A program made the translations under genes and the position numbers. Of a stretch of 64,000 nt of DNA, positions 38,238 through 47,119 are shown piece after piece. Each line of letters begins with the position of its first letter. Within the stretch, counting starts at the first letter, position 1. Source of the stretch: Paracoccaceae bacterium (GTDB taxonomy: Bacteria > Pseudomonadota > Alphaproteobacteria > Rhodobacterales > Rhodobacteraceae); contig JAIOYF010000007.1 of the NCBI GenBank assembly GCA_021741245.1, positions 124,001-188,000 of the forward strand. Reading direction: 5' to 3'. Under the pieces are notes generated by a model, which was given only the letters and a program-made list of their open reading frames with translations, was not told where the DNA came from and made no database searches.

Positions 38238-38599
38238 CCGATGACCTTGCGCAAAACTGCCGTCAGTTTGGCCTGATCAAACGGCTTGACCATCCACCCG
38301 ATTGCCCCGGCCTCACGCGCCCTTTGGCGAAGCGTGTCGTCGGAATCCGTCGACAGAACGATGATCGGCACACCGCGACTGACCGTTTGCTGGCGGAACT
38401 CCCGAATAAAGGTCAGCCCATCCATATTGGGCATGTTTTGATCGGTGATGATCCCGTCGCAAGGGCCTTTCAACGCCTTGGCCAAGCCATCGCGGCCATC
38501 GGTTGCCTCGATCACGTCATACCCGATTTCGCCCAAGGTCATCGCCACCATGCGCCGGATCGAAGGAGAATCGTCAACGATCAGAATGGTCTTTTTCAA
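38234..38599 (-). CDS. cheY: Chemotaxis response regulator CheY
   Basis: A 121-residue single-domain receiver with the acidic pair VDD (Asp9/Asp10), phospho-acceptor Asp53 in IITDQNMPNMDG, the switch Thr/Ser in VLSTDS and Lys104 in MVKPFD. When phosphorylated by CheA it binds the flagellar motor. It is the second gene of the operon and overlaps both neighbours by four bases. Confidence 0.96.
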   Translation of the reverse strand: MKKTILIVDDSPSIRRMVAMTLGEIGYDVIEATDGRDGLAKALKGPCDGIITDQNMPNMDGLTFIREFRQQTVSRGVPIIVLSTDSDDTLRQRAREAGAIGWMVKPFDQAKLTAVLRKVIG

Positions 38600-38925
38600 A
38601 GGGAGTTCTCCGTCATATGGCCCACGTCTTGCGGTGCCATCTCGCAGCCCAAGGCCGCCGCAAGGTGCAGTTTGTGGACAAGCGTGTGGAAGGGTGTTTG
38701 CGGCGATGTGCTCACCGTCAGGCGGTTCCCATGGAGAACCGCATGTCGGCGGGCCGCAACCAAGACCTGAACAAGCGCCCCATCAAGGTCTTGCAGGTCG
38801 CTCGTCTCGACCACAATGTCACGTTGCGGCAAGATTGCCGTCAGTTGGGCGGCCAGTTCCGAAGCCTCTGTCAATCGAACGGTCCCGTTCAACCGCAAGG
38901 TGACAGCCCCTGATGCCATTGCCAT
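38596..38925 (-). CDS. STAS-domain protein of the che operon
   Basis: A 109-residue STAS-fold protein (VTLRLNGTVRLTEASELAAQL, then IVVETSDLQDLDGALVQVLVAA). In anti-sigma-factor antagonists the position in the D-x-S-G-L motif holds a phosphorylatable serine; here it reads LDGAL, so classical SpoIIAA-type control looks impossible. STAS proteins at the head of che operons are seen in other alphaproteobacteria and deltaproteobacteria; function unclear. It is the first gene of the operon and overlaps cheY by four bases. It is divergent from the MHYT-LytTR gene; the 254-base gap carries the che promoter, which I cannot pinpoint. Confidence 0.82.
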   Translation of the reverse strand: MAMASGAVTLRLNGTVRLTEASELAAQLTAILPQRDIVVETSDLQDLDGALVQVLVAARRHAVLHGNRLTVSTSPQTPFHTLVHKLHLAAALGCEMAPQDVGHMTENSL

Positions 38926-39179
38926 ATCTTTGTACTCTTTATCTTTACAATTCTGACCGTTTCTCCGCAGACGGCCCTTCGGTACAAAGAACGGCGTCAG
39001 CGGCCCCGGCTTTAGCCCCGCTCTATGTTACAGTCTGCTGACAGGCCTTTTCGGCTCGGATGCGATCTGGCCTCCGCCGCCAAAGGTGACCTCGCCCTTC
39101 GTTGGGGCTGCGTTCGGGCTTTCAGTCCGGGCCCCCGATCTGCTAGGATCGCGGTGCTACGCTGCCGGGGAGGGCTTGG

Positions 39180-40304
39180 GTGCTGGACTATTCGCATGAT
39201 TGGCGACTGATTCTGGCGTCCCTTGCCATCTCGTTGATGGCTGGTTTTACGGGCCTTTCGCTGACGCAAGGGGCCAACCAGCTTGAGGTTACACGCCGCA
39301 AGGCCGTTGTCTCCATGTCTGCGGTCGCCCTTGGCGGTGGCATCTGGTCAATGCATTTCGTGGCAATGCTGGGCCTGCAGCTGCCGATCTTGTTTTACTA
39401 CGACGCCCTTGTGACCCTGATTTCGGCCTTGGTCGCCATCTTGATGACAGGCGTTGCCTTGTTGATCTTGCATTTCCGCCCCCGAACGCCCCGCAGTATC
39501 ACCCTTGCCGGTGCGATCATTGGCTTGGGCATTCCGCTGATGCACTATATCGGCATGTCGGGGATCGAGTTGTGCCGCCCAATCTATACCCCCATGGGCA
39601 TCAGCGGCGCATGGGCGGCGTCGGTTGCCCTGTCAATCGTTGCGATGAGAGTGGCCTACGGCGAAAGAGGGCATCGCAATATCCTTCTGGGCACGGGTTG
39701 CTTTGGTATCGCCGTCGTTGTCGTGCATTTTCTGGCCATGGCAGGCACAGGGTTTGAACAGACCGGCGAGCCGGGCCTTGCGGGGCCGCTCATCGGCAAC
39801 GAAAGCCTTGCCATTCTGGTCACGCTATCGGCCTTCGTGATCTCGGCGGCGTTCTTGCTGACCGGAATTACCTTTGCCCCGGCAAATGGTCAGGTTTCGG
39901 CCAAGAACGAAAACGCGGTGGAACCCGTGGCCAAAGCTGCGCCGCCCCGGCCCGACCCAGTGGGCGAAGCCGTTTCCGTCCGTATTCCCCATGAGCGTGA
40001 TGGGCGCACGTTCTTTATTGATCCCACGACCATCGGCGCCATCCGCGCCGAGGGGCATTACACGCTTTTGCACCGGGGCAATGAGACGCTGTTTTGCCCT
40101 TGGTCAATCTCTGACGCCGAAGAACGGCTGACGCCCATGGGCTTTTTGCGGGTGCATCGCAGCTATCTTTTGAACCCGGCACGGGTCGCGCGGTTCGAGC
40201 GCAACAAAGACTCTGGCCAATGCTTTTTGGAAGAGGATGGCAAACTCGCGGTCCCCGTCAGCCGAACGCGTCTGGCTGAGTTGCGGCAGGTCTTGGGCTT
40301 GTAG
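39180..40304 (+). CDS. coxC: MHYT-LytTR membrane-bound transcription regulator (CoxC-like)
   Basis: A 374-residue protein with a GTG start and GGGGAGGG just upstream. The N-terminal half is a seven-helix MHYT domain; the three MHYT-type repeats are MHFVAM (58-63), MHYIGM (121-126) and VHFLAM (182-187), proposed to bind copper or another metal and to sense O2, CO or NO. After a Pro/Ala linker comes a LytTR DNA-binding domain (about 268-372; RAEGHYTLLHRG, FLRVHRSYLLNP). This is the architecture of CoxC/CoxH in Oligotropha carboxidovorans. It lies directly upstream of coxM, so it is the likely regulator of the CO dehydrogenase operon. Confidence 0.9.
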   Translation: MLDYSHDWRLILASLAISLMAGFTGLSLTQGANQLEVTRRKAVVSMSAVALGGGIWSMHFVAMLGLQLPILFYYDALVTLISALVAILMTGVALLILHFRPRTPRSITLAGAIIGLGIPLMHYIGMSGIELCRPIYTPMGISGAWAASVALSIVAMRVAYGERGHRNILLGTGCFGIAVVVVHFLAMAGTGFEQTGEPGLAGPLIGNESLAILVTLSAFVISAAFLLTGITFAPANGQVSAKNENAVEPVAKAAPPRPDPVGEAVSVRIPHERDGRTFFIDPTTIGAIRAEGHYTLLHRGNETLFCPWSISDAEERLTPMGFLRVHRSYLLNPARVARFERNKDSGQCFLEEDGKLAVPVSRTRLAELRQVLGL

Positions 40305-40310
40305 TCCTCT

Positions 40311-40362
40311 TTCGCACTTCGTGCGGCCTATTCGCAGTTCGTGCAATTCGCGGCGGTTTTCG
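40311..40362 (+). promoter_or_regulatory. LytTR-type direct repeats upstream of coxM
   Basis: TTCGCACTTCGTGC (40311-40324) and TTCGCAGTTCGTGC (40331-40344) are repeats differing at one base, 20 bases apart. A looser third copy (GCGGTTTTCGT) starts at 40353. Their core GCAGTTCGT fits the LytTR half-site consensus at eight of nine positions, and LytTR proteins bind two direct repeats about two helical turns apart. They lie just before the candidate cox promoter. Confidence 0.55.
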
Positions 40363-40366
40363 TTCC

Positions 40367-40396
40367 CTGACGCTTAGCATTTTGGGCCGCCACAAT
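40367..40396 (+). promoter_or_regulatory. Candidate promoter of coxMSLDEFG
   Basis: CTGACG (40367-40372), 18 bases, then CACAAT (40391-40396), about 50 bases before the coxM start. Both hexamers are four-of-six matches to consensus, as expected for an activator-dependent promoter; the LytTR-like repeats sit immediately upstream. Confidence 0.35.
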
Positions 40397-40443
40397 AGTG
40401 TTCGCGGCAAGTGCGCAAGATGGCGCACCTCAGGGAGGAACAC

Positions 40444-41298
40444 ATGATACCATCGGCGTTCGAGTATCATCGGCCGGGCGATCTGTCGTCGGCGATTGGA
40501 CTATTGACCGAATACGGGGACGAGGCGCGCGTGATCGCGGGCGGGCACAGCCTGATCCCGATGATGAAACTGCGCATGGCAGATATCGGCCATCTTGTGG
40601 ATTTGCAGGATGTGGCCGAACTGCGCGGGATCAGCGTCACGGCTGGCAGCATTTCCATCGGGGCGATGGTCACCCAATATGACATGCTCAGCCACGATGG
40701 CCTTGCCGGTGACGCGCCGATCTTGCGCGAAGCGGCCTTGCAGATCGCGGACCCTCAGGTGCGCTACGTGGGCACGGTTGGCGGCAATGTTGCAAATGGG
40801 GATCCGGGCAATGACATGCCGGGCCTGATGCAATGTCTGGATGCCACCTTTACCGTGGCAGGCCCAGATGGCAGCCGCGATATCGCGGCCCGCGAGTTCT
40901 ATCACTCGGCCTACATGACAGAACGTGCCGATGACGAGATCCTGACCAAGATCACCTTCGCCACGCCCTCGGGTGGTTATGCCTATGAAAAGCAAAAGCG
41001 CAAGATTGGCGACTATGCCACGGCGGCGGCGGCGGTTCTGATCACCAAGGCAGATGGCAAAGTGGCCACGGCCAGCGTTGCCATGACCAACCTGAAAGAC
41101 ACGCCTGTCTGGTCGGCCAAGGCGGGTGCGGCCTTGATCGGCAGCGACTGCGGCAAAGACTCCGTCGCCGCCGCCGTTGCAGCCATGCTCAACGATATTG
41201 ATCCGGGAGCTGACAACCGCGGCCCGGTGGAGTTCAAACGCCATGTGGCGGGGGTCATCCTCGCCCGGGCCATTCAACGCGCATGGTCGCGGGCCTGA
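40444..41298 (+). CDS. coxM: Carbon monoxide dehydrogenase medium (FAD) subunit
   Basis: A 284-residue FAD subunit of the molybdenum hydroxylase type. The two FAD motifs are AGGHSLIPMMKLR (32-44) and TVGGNVANGDPGND (111-124), the same as in characterised CoxM. The domain order is FAD-binding, then the CO-dehydrogenase flavoprotein C-terminal domain with EKQKRKIGDYATAAAAV. It passes electrons from the FeS subunit to the quinone pool. GGGAGG lies five bases before the ATG. First structural gene of the operon; coxS starts 12 bases downstream. Confidence 0.97.
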   Translation: MIPSAFEYHRPGDLSSAIGLLTEYGDEARVIAGGHSLIPMMKLRMADIGHLVDLQDVAELRGISVTAGSISIGAMVTQYDMLSHDGLAGDAPILREAALQIADPQVRYVGTVGGNVANGDPGNDMPGLMQCLDATFTVAGPDGSRDIAAREFYHSAYMTERADDEILTKITFATPSGGYAYEKQKRKIGDYATAAAAVLITKADGKVATASVAMTNLKDTPVWSAKAGAALIGSDCGKDSVAAAVAAMLNDIDPGADNRGPVEFKRHVAGVILARAIQRAWSRA

Positions 41299-41310
41299 GG
41301 GGGGAACATC

Positions 41311-41802
41311 ATGGCAAAAAAGATGCACATCAACCTGACCGTGAACGGTGAGGCACAGGAGTTTCTGGCCGAACCGCGCGAGTTGCTGATCCATACCCTG
41401 CGGGAACGCCTTGGCATCACCGGGCCGCACATCGGCTGCGAAACCAGCCATTGCGGGGCCTGCACCGTTGATCTGAACGGCAAGTCGGTCAAGGCCTGCA
41501 CCGTGTTTGTGGCACAGGCGAACGGGGCCGAGATCACCACGATCGAGGGGCTGGGCAGCCCGGATGCGCTGCACGTCTTGCAACGCAGTTTCCGCGAGCA
41601 TCACGGTCTGCAATGCGGCTATTGCACGCCGGGCATGATTACCCGCGCGCATCGCCTGCTGCAAGAAAACCCATCGCCGACCGAAGAAGAGGTTCGCTTT
41701 GGCATCGCGGGCAATCTTTGCCGCTGCACCGGCTATCAAAACATCGTCAAAGCGATCCTTGCTGCGGCCAGCGAGTTGAACGCGAAGGAGGCAGCAGAAT
41801 GA
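41311..41802 (+). CDS. coxS: Carbon monoxide dehydrogenase small (2Fe-2S) subunit
   Basis: A 163-residue protein with an N-terminal plant-type 2Fe-2S domain (Cys43, 48, 51 in [10 protein letters not shown] and Cys63) and a C-terminal helical 2Fe-2S domain (Cys102, 105 in QCGYCTPGM and Cys137, 139 in LCRCTGYQN). All eight ligands are present. It relays electrons from the Mo-Cu site in CoxL to FAD in CoxM. Its stop codon overlaps the coxL start (ATGA). Confidence 0.98.
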   Translation: MAKKMHINLTVNGEAQEFLAEPRELLIHTLRERLGITGPHIGCETSHCGACTVDLNGKSVKACTVFVAQANGAEITTIEGLGSPDALHVLQRSFREHHGLQCGYCTPGMITRAHRLLQENPSPTEEEVRFGIAGNLCRCTGYQNIVKAILAAASELNAKEAAE

Positions 41803-44219
41803 ACGACCTTACCCCCACGCGCGAAGAACGCGTTGAAAAGCTCAAGGGCATGGGGTCTTCGCGCAAGCGCGTCGAAGACGTGCGCTTTACCCAAGGCAAG
41901 GGCAACTATGTCGATGACATCAAGATGCCCGGCATGTTGTTTGGCGATTTTGTTCGCAGCCCCTATGCCCATGCCCGCGTAAAATCGATCAACGCCGATG
42001 CGGCAAAGGCGCTTCCGGGCGTCATTGCTGTGTTGACGGCGGCAGATCTGGCACCGTTGAACCTGCATTGGATGCCCACGCTTGCGGGTGACAAGCAGAT
42101 GGTGCTGGCCGATGGCAAGGTGCTGTTCCAAGGTCAGGAAGTGGCCTTTGTGGTGGCGACGGATCGCTATATCGCCGCCGATGCCATCGAACTGGTCGAG
42201 GTGGATTATGAGGAACTGCCCGTCGTCGTGAACCCGTTCAAGGCGCTCGAAGAGGGTGCGCCTGTGTTGCGCGAAGACCTCAATGGCATCATGTCCGGCG
42301 CGCATGGCCCACGCAAACATCACAACCACATCTTCTTGTGGGAAGTCGGCGATAAAGAGGCCACCGATCAGGCCATCGACAGCGCCGACGTGGTGGCCGA
42401 AGAGATGGTCTATTACCACCGCACCCACCCCTGCCCCTTGGAAACCTGCGGCTGTGTCGCATCAATGGACAAGGTCAATGGCAAGCTGACCCTCTGGGGC
42501 ACCTTTCAGGCGCCGCATGTGGTGCGCACCGTGGCATCGCTGCTGTCCGGCATCGAGGAGCATAACATCCGCGTCGTATCGCCCGATATCGGCGGTGGCT
42601 TTGGCAACAAGGTTGGCGTCTATCCTGGCTATATCTGCTCCATCGTTGCCTCCATCGTCACAGGCAAGCCGGTGAAATGGGTCGAGGATCGGATGGACAA
42701 TCTGATGGCCACGGCATTCGCCCGTGACTACTGGATGAAGGGCCGCATCAGCGCCACCAAAGAGGGCAAGATCACGGGCCTTTCCTGCCACGTGACCGCC
42801 GATCATGGCGCGTTTGACGCCTGTGCCGACCCGACGAAATTCCCGGCCGGGTTCTTTTCGATCTGCACCGGGTCCTATGACATCCCCGTGGCCTATGTCG
42901 GTGTGGACGGCGTTTACACAAACAAGGCACCGGGCGGCGTGGCCTACCGCTGTTCGTTCCGCGTGACCGAAGCCGCCTATTTCATCGAGCGGATGATCGA
43001 GGTTCTGGCAATCGAGTTGAACATGGATGCGGCCGAGCTGCGCCGGATCAACTTCATCCGCAAGGATCAGTTCCCTTATCAGTCGGCCCTTGGCTGGGAA
43101 TATGACTCGGGCGATTACCACACCGCGTGGGACAAGGCGCTGGAGGCGGTGAATTACAAAGGCCTGCGTGCCGAACAGGCGCAGCGGCTGGAGGATTTCC
43201 ACGCCGGCAAAACGCGCAAGCTGATCGGGATTGGCCTGACGCATTTCACCGAAATCGTCGGCGCAGGCCCGGTCAAGAACTGCGACATCCTTGGAATGGG
43301 CATGTTCGATTCTTGCGAGATCCGCATCCACCCCACGGGGTCGGCCATCGCCCGCCTTGGCACGATTTCCCAAGGTCAGGGCCATGCGACGACCTTTGCC
43401 CAGATCATCGCCTCGGAAATCGGCCTGTCGGCTGACAGCATCACGGTTGAGGAAGGCGATACCGATACCGCGCCCTACGGCCTTGGCACCTATGGCAGCC
43501 GGTCTACCCCGGTTGCTGGGGCCGCGACCGCCCTGTGTGGCCGCAAGATCCGGGCCAAGGCCCAGATGATTGCCGCCTATCTGCTGGAAGTGCATGACAA
43601 CGATCTGGAATGGGATATCGACCGCTTTCAGGTCAAAGGCGCGCCCGAGCGGTTCAAAACGATGAAAGAGCTTGCCTATGCTGCCTATAATCAGGCCATT
43701 CCGGGCATAGAGCCGGGGCTGGAGGCGGTCAGCTATTACGATCCGCCAAACATGACCTACCCCTTCGGCGCCTATATCGCGGTGATGGAGTTTGACGTGG
43801 ATACGGGCGAGCATGAGGTGCGCCAGTTCTATGCGCTGGACGATTGCGGCACCCGCATCAATCCGATGATCATCGAGGGGCAAGTGCATGGGGGTGCCAC
43901 CGAAGGCTATGCCATCGCCATGGGCCAAGAGATCGCCTATGACGAGATTGGCAACTGCAAGACCGGCACGCTGATGGACTTCTTCCTGCCAACCGCATGG
44001 GAGACGCCGCATTACACCACCGACCATACCGAAACGCCCTCTCCGCATCACCCGATTGGCGCGAAAGGCGTGGGCGAAAGCCCGAATGTGGGGTCGGTCC
44101 CGGCGTTTTCAAACGCGGTGCATGATGCGTTCCGGTCCTTTGGGCTGAAGCAAAGCCACATGCCGCATGATCATTGGCGCATCTGGAAGATCGCCAATGA
44201 TCTGGGCCTGCATGGCTAA
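41799..44219 (+). CDS. coxL: Form I aerobic carbon monoxide dehydrogenase large (Mo-Cu) subunit
   Basis: An 806-residue catalytic subunit. The active-site loop reads AYRCSFR with Cys385, the signature of form I (true CO-oxidising) enzymes; form II enzymes have AYRGAGR. Cys385 would bind copper next to the molybdenum, and the catalytic base is Glu760 in GAKGVGESP. Both are three residues before the O. carboxidovorans positions, in keeping with the slightly shorter protein. The Mo-pterin motifs GGGFGNK and [10 protein letters not shown] are present. The ATG at 41799 overlaps the coxS stop; an open frame continues upstream inside coxS but is not coding. Confidence 0.98.
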   Translation: MNDLTPTREERVEKLKGMGSSRKRVEDVRFTQGKGNYVDDIKMPGMLFGDFVRSPYAHARVKSINADAAKALPGVIAVLTAADLAPLNLHWMPTLAGDKQMVLADGKVLFQGQEVAFVVATDRYIAADAIELVEVDYEELPVVVNPFKALEEGAPVLREDLNGIMSGAHGPRKHHNHIFLWEVGDKEATDQAIDSADVVAEEMVYYHRTHPCPLETCGCVASMDKVNGKLTLWGTFQAPHVVRTVASLLSGIEEHNIRVVSPDIGGGFGNKVGVYPGYICSIVASIVTGKPVKWVEDRMDNLMATAFARDYWMKGRISATKEGKITGLSCHVTADHGAFDACADPTKFPAGFFSICTGSYDIPVAYVGVDGVYTNKAPGGVAYRCSFRVTEAAYFIERMIEVLAIELNMDAAELRRINFIRKDQFPYQSALGWEYDSGDYHTAWDKALEAVNYKGLRAEQAQRLEDFHAGKTRKLIGIGLTHFTEIVGAGPVKNCDILGMGMFDSCEIRIHPTGSAIARLGTISQGQGHATTFAQIIASEIGLSADSITVEEGDTDTAPYGLGTYGSRSTPVAGAATALCGRKIRAKAQMIAAYLLEVHDNDLEWDIDRFQVKGAPERFKTMKELAYAAYNQAIPGIEPGLEAVSYYDPPNMTYPFGAYIAVMEFDVDTGEHEVRQFYALDDCGTRINPMIIEGQVHGGATEGYAIAMGQEIAYDEIGNCKTGTLMDFFLPTAWETPHYTTDHTETPSPHHPIGAKGVGESPNVGSVPAFSNAVHDAFRSFGLKQSHMPHDHWRIWKIANDLGLHG

Positions 44220-44226
44220 GGGAAAA

Positions 44227-44248
44227 GGGGCGGCAGCAATGCCGCCCC
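44227..44248 (+). other. GNRA-capped hairpin between coxL and coxD
   Basis: GGGGCGGCA and TGCCGCCCC form a perfect 9-bp stem with a GCAA tetraloop, starting seven bases after the coxL stop codon. No T-run follows, so it is more likely an mRNA-stabilising or partly attenuating element than a full terminator. It covers an in-frame ATG at 44239. Confidence 0.65.
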
Positions 44249-44256
44249 GCCTGATC

Positions 44257-45126
44257 ATGACAGATTGGACCGATATTCAGACCGACCTTGCCGCGCAAGG
44301 CTATGTCGCCGCACCCGACCTTGCGATGGCGGTTCACCTGTCATTGGCCCTTGGGCGGCCCTTGTTGCTGGAGGGGGCGGCAGGCGTTGGCAAAACCGAA
44401 GTGGCGCGCGCGCTTGCCGCCATGAAAGGCTGCGAACTGATCCGCCTGCAATGCTATGAGGGGTTGGACGCCGCACAGGCCATTTACGAATGGAACTATC
44501 AGCGCCAGTTGCTGGCCATCCGTGCCTCTGGTGAAACTGGCGCAGGCAGCGAGGCGCGGCTGTTTTCCGAAGATTACCTGCTGGAACGCCCGCTTTTGCG
44601 CGCCATTCGCCAGCCGGTTGCCCCGGTCTTGCTGATTGATGAAATTGACCGCGCGGATGAGGAGTTTGAGGCCTATCTGCTGGAGGTTCTCTCGGATTTT
44701 CAGATCACCATCCCCGAGATGGGCACCCTCCGGGCGGTGACGCGGCCCATGGTGATCCTGACAGCCAATGGCACGCGCGATCTGTCGGACGCACTGCGCC
44801 GTCGCTGTCTTTACGCCTATGTCGATTACCCTGACCGCGCCACGGAACTGGCGATCTTGCAAAAGCGTTGCCCCGGGGTTTCCGACGCTCTGGCCGGGCA
44901 GATCATCGGCTTTGTGCAAACGCTGCGCAAAGAGGATCTGGAAAAGAAACCCGGCGTGGCAGAGATGCTGGATTTCGCGGCGGCCTTGGCCGGGCTTGGG
45001 GTCAATGACCTGACCCGCGATCCCGTGGTCTTGCAGGCCGCCCTAGCGACCTTGCTCAAGACCCAGTCAGACCGCGCCAATATCACGACCGAGGTCGCGC
45101 AGCGCCTTGCCGGACGCGCGGCATGA
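44257..45126 (+). CDS. coxD: CoxD, MoxR-type AAA+ ATPase for CO dehydrogenase maturation
   Basis: A 289-residue AAA+ ATPase with Walker A GAAGVGKT (40-47), Walker B LLIDEID (125-131), sensor 1 TANGTRD and arginine finger DALRRRC. In O. carboxidovorans CoxD is needed to build the CuSMoO2 centre of CoxL. ATG 44257 (MTDWTD) is chosen because family members start there; in-frame ATGs at 44212 and 44239 exist, the latter within the hairpin. It overlaps coxE by four bases. Confidence 0.93.
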   Translation: MTDWTDIQTDLAAQGYVAAPDLAMAVHLSLALGRPLLLEGAAGVGKTEVARALAAMKGCELIRLQCYEGLDAAQAIYEWNYQRQLLAIRASGETGAGSEARLFSEDYLLERPLLRAIRQPVAPVLLIDEIDRADEEFEAYLLEVLSDFQITIPEMGTLRAVTRPMVILTANGTRDLSDALRRRCLYAYVDYPDRATELAILQKRCPGVSDALAGQIIGFVQTLRKEDLEKKPGVAEMLDFAAALAGLGVNDLTRDPVVLQAALATLLKTQSDRANITTEVAQRLAGRAA

Positions 45127-46301
45127 GGGGGGGCATCACACGCTTTGCCGCCCGCGATGACGGGCCCGCAGCCCGCGTGGCGGGCTTCATGGCGCATCTG
45201 CGCGAGAGTGGCTTCAAACTGGGCGTGGCAGAAAGCGATATGGCCCTGCGCGCCCTTGCCGCAACGCACCCCGAGGCCGAAGCTGTGCGCGCGGCGCTCA
45301 AATGCGTGGCTTGTGGCAGCGCCGAGGATTGGGCCCGGTTTGATGCGCTGTTTGACAGCTATTGGCGCAATGGTGGGCGCGTCCGCACCAAGGCCGTGCC
45401 CTCTGGCAGCTCCATGCAACACACCCGCAATTGTCGCAGCGCTGCGGAGGGGCAGGCCAGTGGCAGCGGTACGGCAGACAGCCCCGACACCAATGGCGAC
45501 GGCGAAAGCGAAGACGGCGGCGACGGGCGGCTGATCGCCTCGACCATCCGTAATCTGATGAAAAAAGACCTGCGCGAGGTCGTCTCACCCGAGGATATCC
45601 GACAGGCCGAACGGGTGGCCCTGCGTTTGGGCGCGGCCCTGAGGGACCGCAGGTCCCGCCGCGCCCGCCTTTCGGCCAAGGGGGCACGGATTGACTTGCG
45701 CCGGACCATCCGCGCATCCCTTGCCACGGGCGGGGATCCCTTGCGCCTTGCCCGCAAACGCCGCCCCGATCGGCCCGTGCGCATCGCCGCCCTCGTGGAT
45801 GTCTCAGGCTCCATGACGCTTTATGCTCGCCCCTTTCTGGCTTTTCTGGCGGGATTGATGCGGGCGGATGCCGCCTCGGACGCCTATCTGTTTCACACAA
45901 GGCTGGTGCGGATCACCGAGGCCCTGCGTGACGATGACCCGCTGCGCGCCCTGAACCGGATCACGCTGCTGGCGGATGGTTTTGGCGGGGGCAGCAAGAT
46001 CGGGGCAGCCTTGGCCCAGTTCGCGGCCACCTATGCGCGCCGCTTTGTGAATGGCCGGACGGTGGTGCTGATCTTGTCGGATGGCTATGACACCGAACCG
46101 CCCGAGGCCATGGCGCAGGCGATGGCCCGGCTGGCACGGCGGGGCTGCCGTATCATCTGGCTCAATCCGCTGAAGGGCTGGCGTGACTATGCGCCCATTG
46201 CCGCCGGAATGGCCGCCGCCCTGCCCCATCTTGACCTTTTTGCCCCGGCCGCAACGTTGGAAGACCTTGCCGCCCTTGAACCGGAGCTTGCCCGCCTATG
46301 A
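45123..46301 (+). CDS. coxE: CoxE, von Willebrand factor A domain protein
   Basis: A 392-residue VWA protein that works with CoxD, like other MoxR-VWA pairs. The N-terminal helical region is followed by a Ser/Gly/Asp-rich linker (about 93-135) and the VWA domain with the MIDAS metal site DVSGS (226-230) and SDGYDTEPPE. CoxD/CoxE insert or sulfurate the copper of CoxL. ATGA overlaps join it to coxD and coxF. Confidence 0.94.
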   Translation: MRGGITRFAARDDGPAARVAGFMAHLRESGFKLGVAESDMALRALAATHPEAEAVRAALKCVACGSAEDWARFDALFDSYWRNGGRVRTKAVPSGSSMQHTRNCRSAAEGQASGSGTADSPDTNGDGESEDGGDGRLIASTIRNLMKKDLREVVSPEDIRQAERVALRLGAALRDRRSRRARLSAKGARIDLRRTIRASLATGGDPLRLARKRRPDRPVRIAALVDVSGSMTLYARPFLAFLAGLMRADAASDAYLFHTRLVRITEALRDDDPLRALNRITLLADGFGGGSKIGAALAQFAATYARRFVNGRTVVLILSDGYDTEPPEAMAQAMARLARRGCRIIWLNPLKGWRDYAPIAAGMAAALPHLDLFAPAATLEDLAALEPELARL

Positions 46302-47119
46302 CAGCCCAGCTTGCCCACCGTTTCGACGCCGCTCTGCGTGCCATGCGCGATGCGGGCCAGCCCTTTGCCGTCGCGACAATCGTGCGCACCATTGATGCCA
46401 CCAGCGCAAAGCCGGGGGCAAAAGCGCTGATCTTGCCTGATGGCACAATTGCCGAGGGCTGGGTCGGTGGCGGCTGTGCGCGTGCCGCCGTCGGCAAAGC
46501 CGCGATGGCCGCCATCGCCGCAGGCACGCCACAGTTCGTCTCGCTGCGCCCCGAAGAGCTTTTGGTCGCCGAAGGTGTGGCACCCGGCGAAGAACGCAGC
46601 GGCGTCCGCTTTGCCCGAAATGGCTGCCCGTCCAAGGGATCGATGGATATCTTTGTGGAGCCAGTCTTGCCGCAACCGCGTCTGGTGATCTTTGGCGGCG
46701 GCCCGGTCGCCCTTGCCCTGTCCGATCTGGCGCAGCGCTTTGATCTGCACCGCACCCTTGCCGCCCCCGGACTTGCCGCCGGGGCCGCCGACGTGGTTCA
46801 AGACAGCTTTGCGCTGGACATAAGCGCCACCGCCAAACGGTTCATCGTGATCGCGACACAAGGCAAGGGCGATGAGGCCGCCTTGCGCGCAGCCCTGTCT
46901 TCTGGCGCCGATTATATCGCCTTTGTCGGATCGCGCCGCAAATTCGGCACGCTGAGCGAAAAGCTGATCCGCGACGGGATCGAGGTGTCCAAGCTGGCGG
47001 CCGTCAAGGCCCCGGCTGGGCTGGATATCCATGCCATCACGCCCGAAGAGATCGCGCTGTCGATCCTGGCCGAAATCACAGCGCGTCGCCGCGCGGGCGG
47101 ACGAGAGGGGCAGGAATGA
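46298..47119 (+). CDS. coxF: CoxF, XdhC/CoxI-family protein
   Basis: A 273-residue protein with an N-terminal XdhC_CoxI part (GWVGGGC at 54-60, NGCPSKGSMDIF at 109-120) and a C-terminal Rossmann-type domain starting LVIFGGGPVALALSDLA. XdhC-type proteins hold and sulfurate molybdenum cofactor for insertion into molybdenum hydroxylases. It overlaps coxE upstream and a 39-codon gene downstream, both by ATGA. Confidence 0.92.
   Translation: MTAQLAHRFDAALRAMRDAGQPFAVATIVRTIDATSAKPGAKALILPDGTIAEGWVGGGCARAAVGKAAMAAIAAGTPQFVSLRPEELLVAEGVAPGEERSGVRFARNGCPSKGSMDIFVEPVLPQPRLVIFGGGPVALALSDLAQRFDLHRTLAAPGLAAGAADVVQDSFALDISATAKRFIVIATQGKGDEAALRAALSSGADYIAFVGSRRKFGTLSEKLIRDGIEVSKLAAVKAPAGLDIHAITPEEIALSILAEITARRRAGGREGQE

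Noticed and set aside
42462-44051. A 529-codon open frame antisense to coxL
   Set aside because: GC-rich genes with strong third-position GC bias generate long open frames on the opposite strand. The translation resembles no family and coxL is certain.
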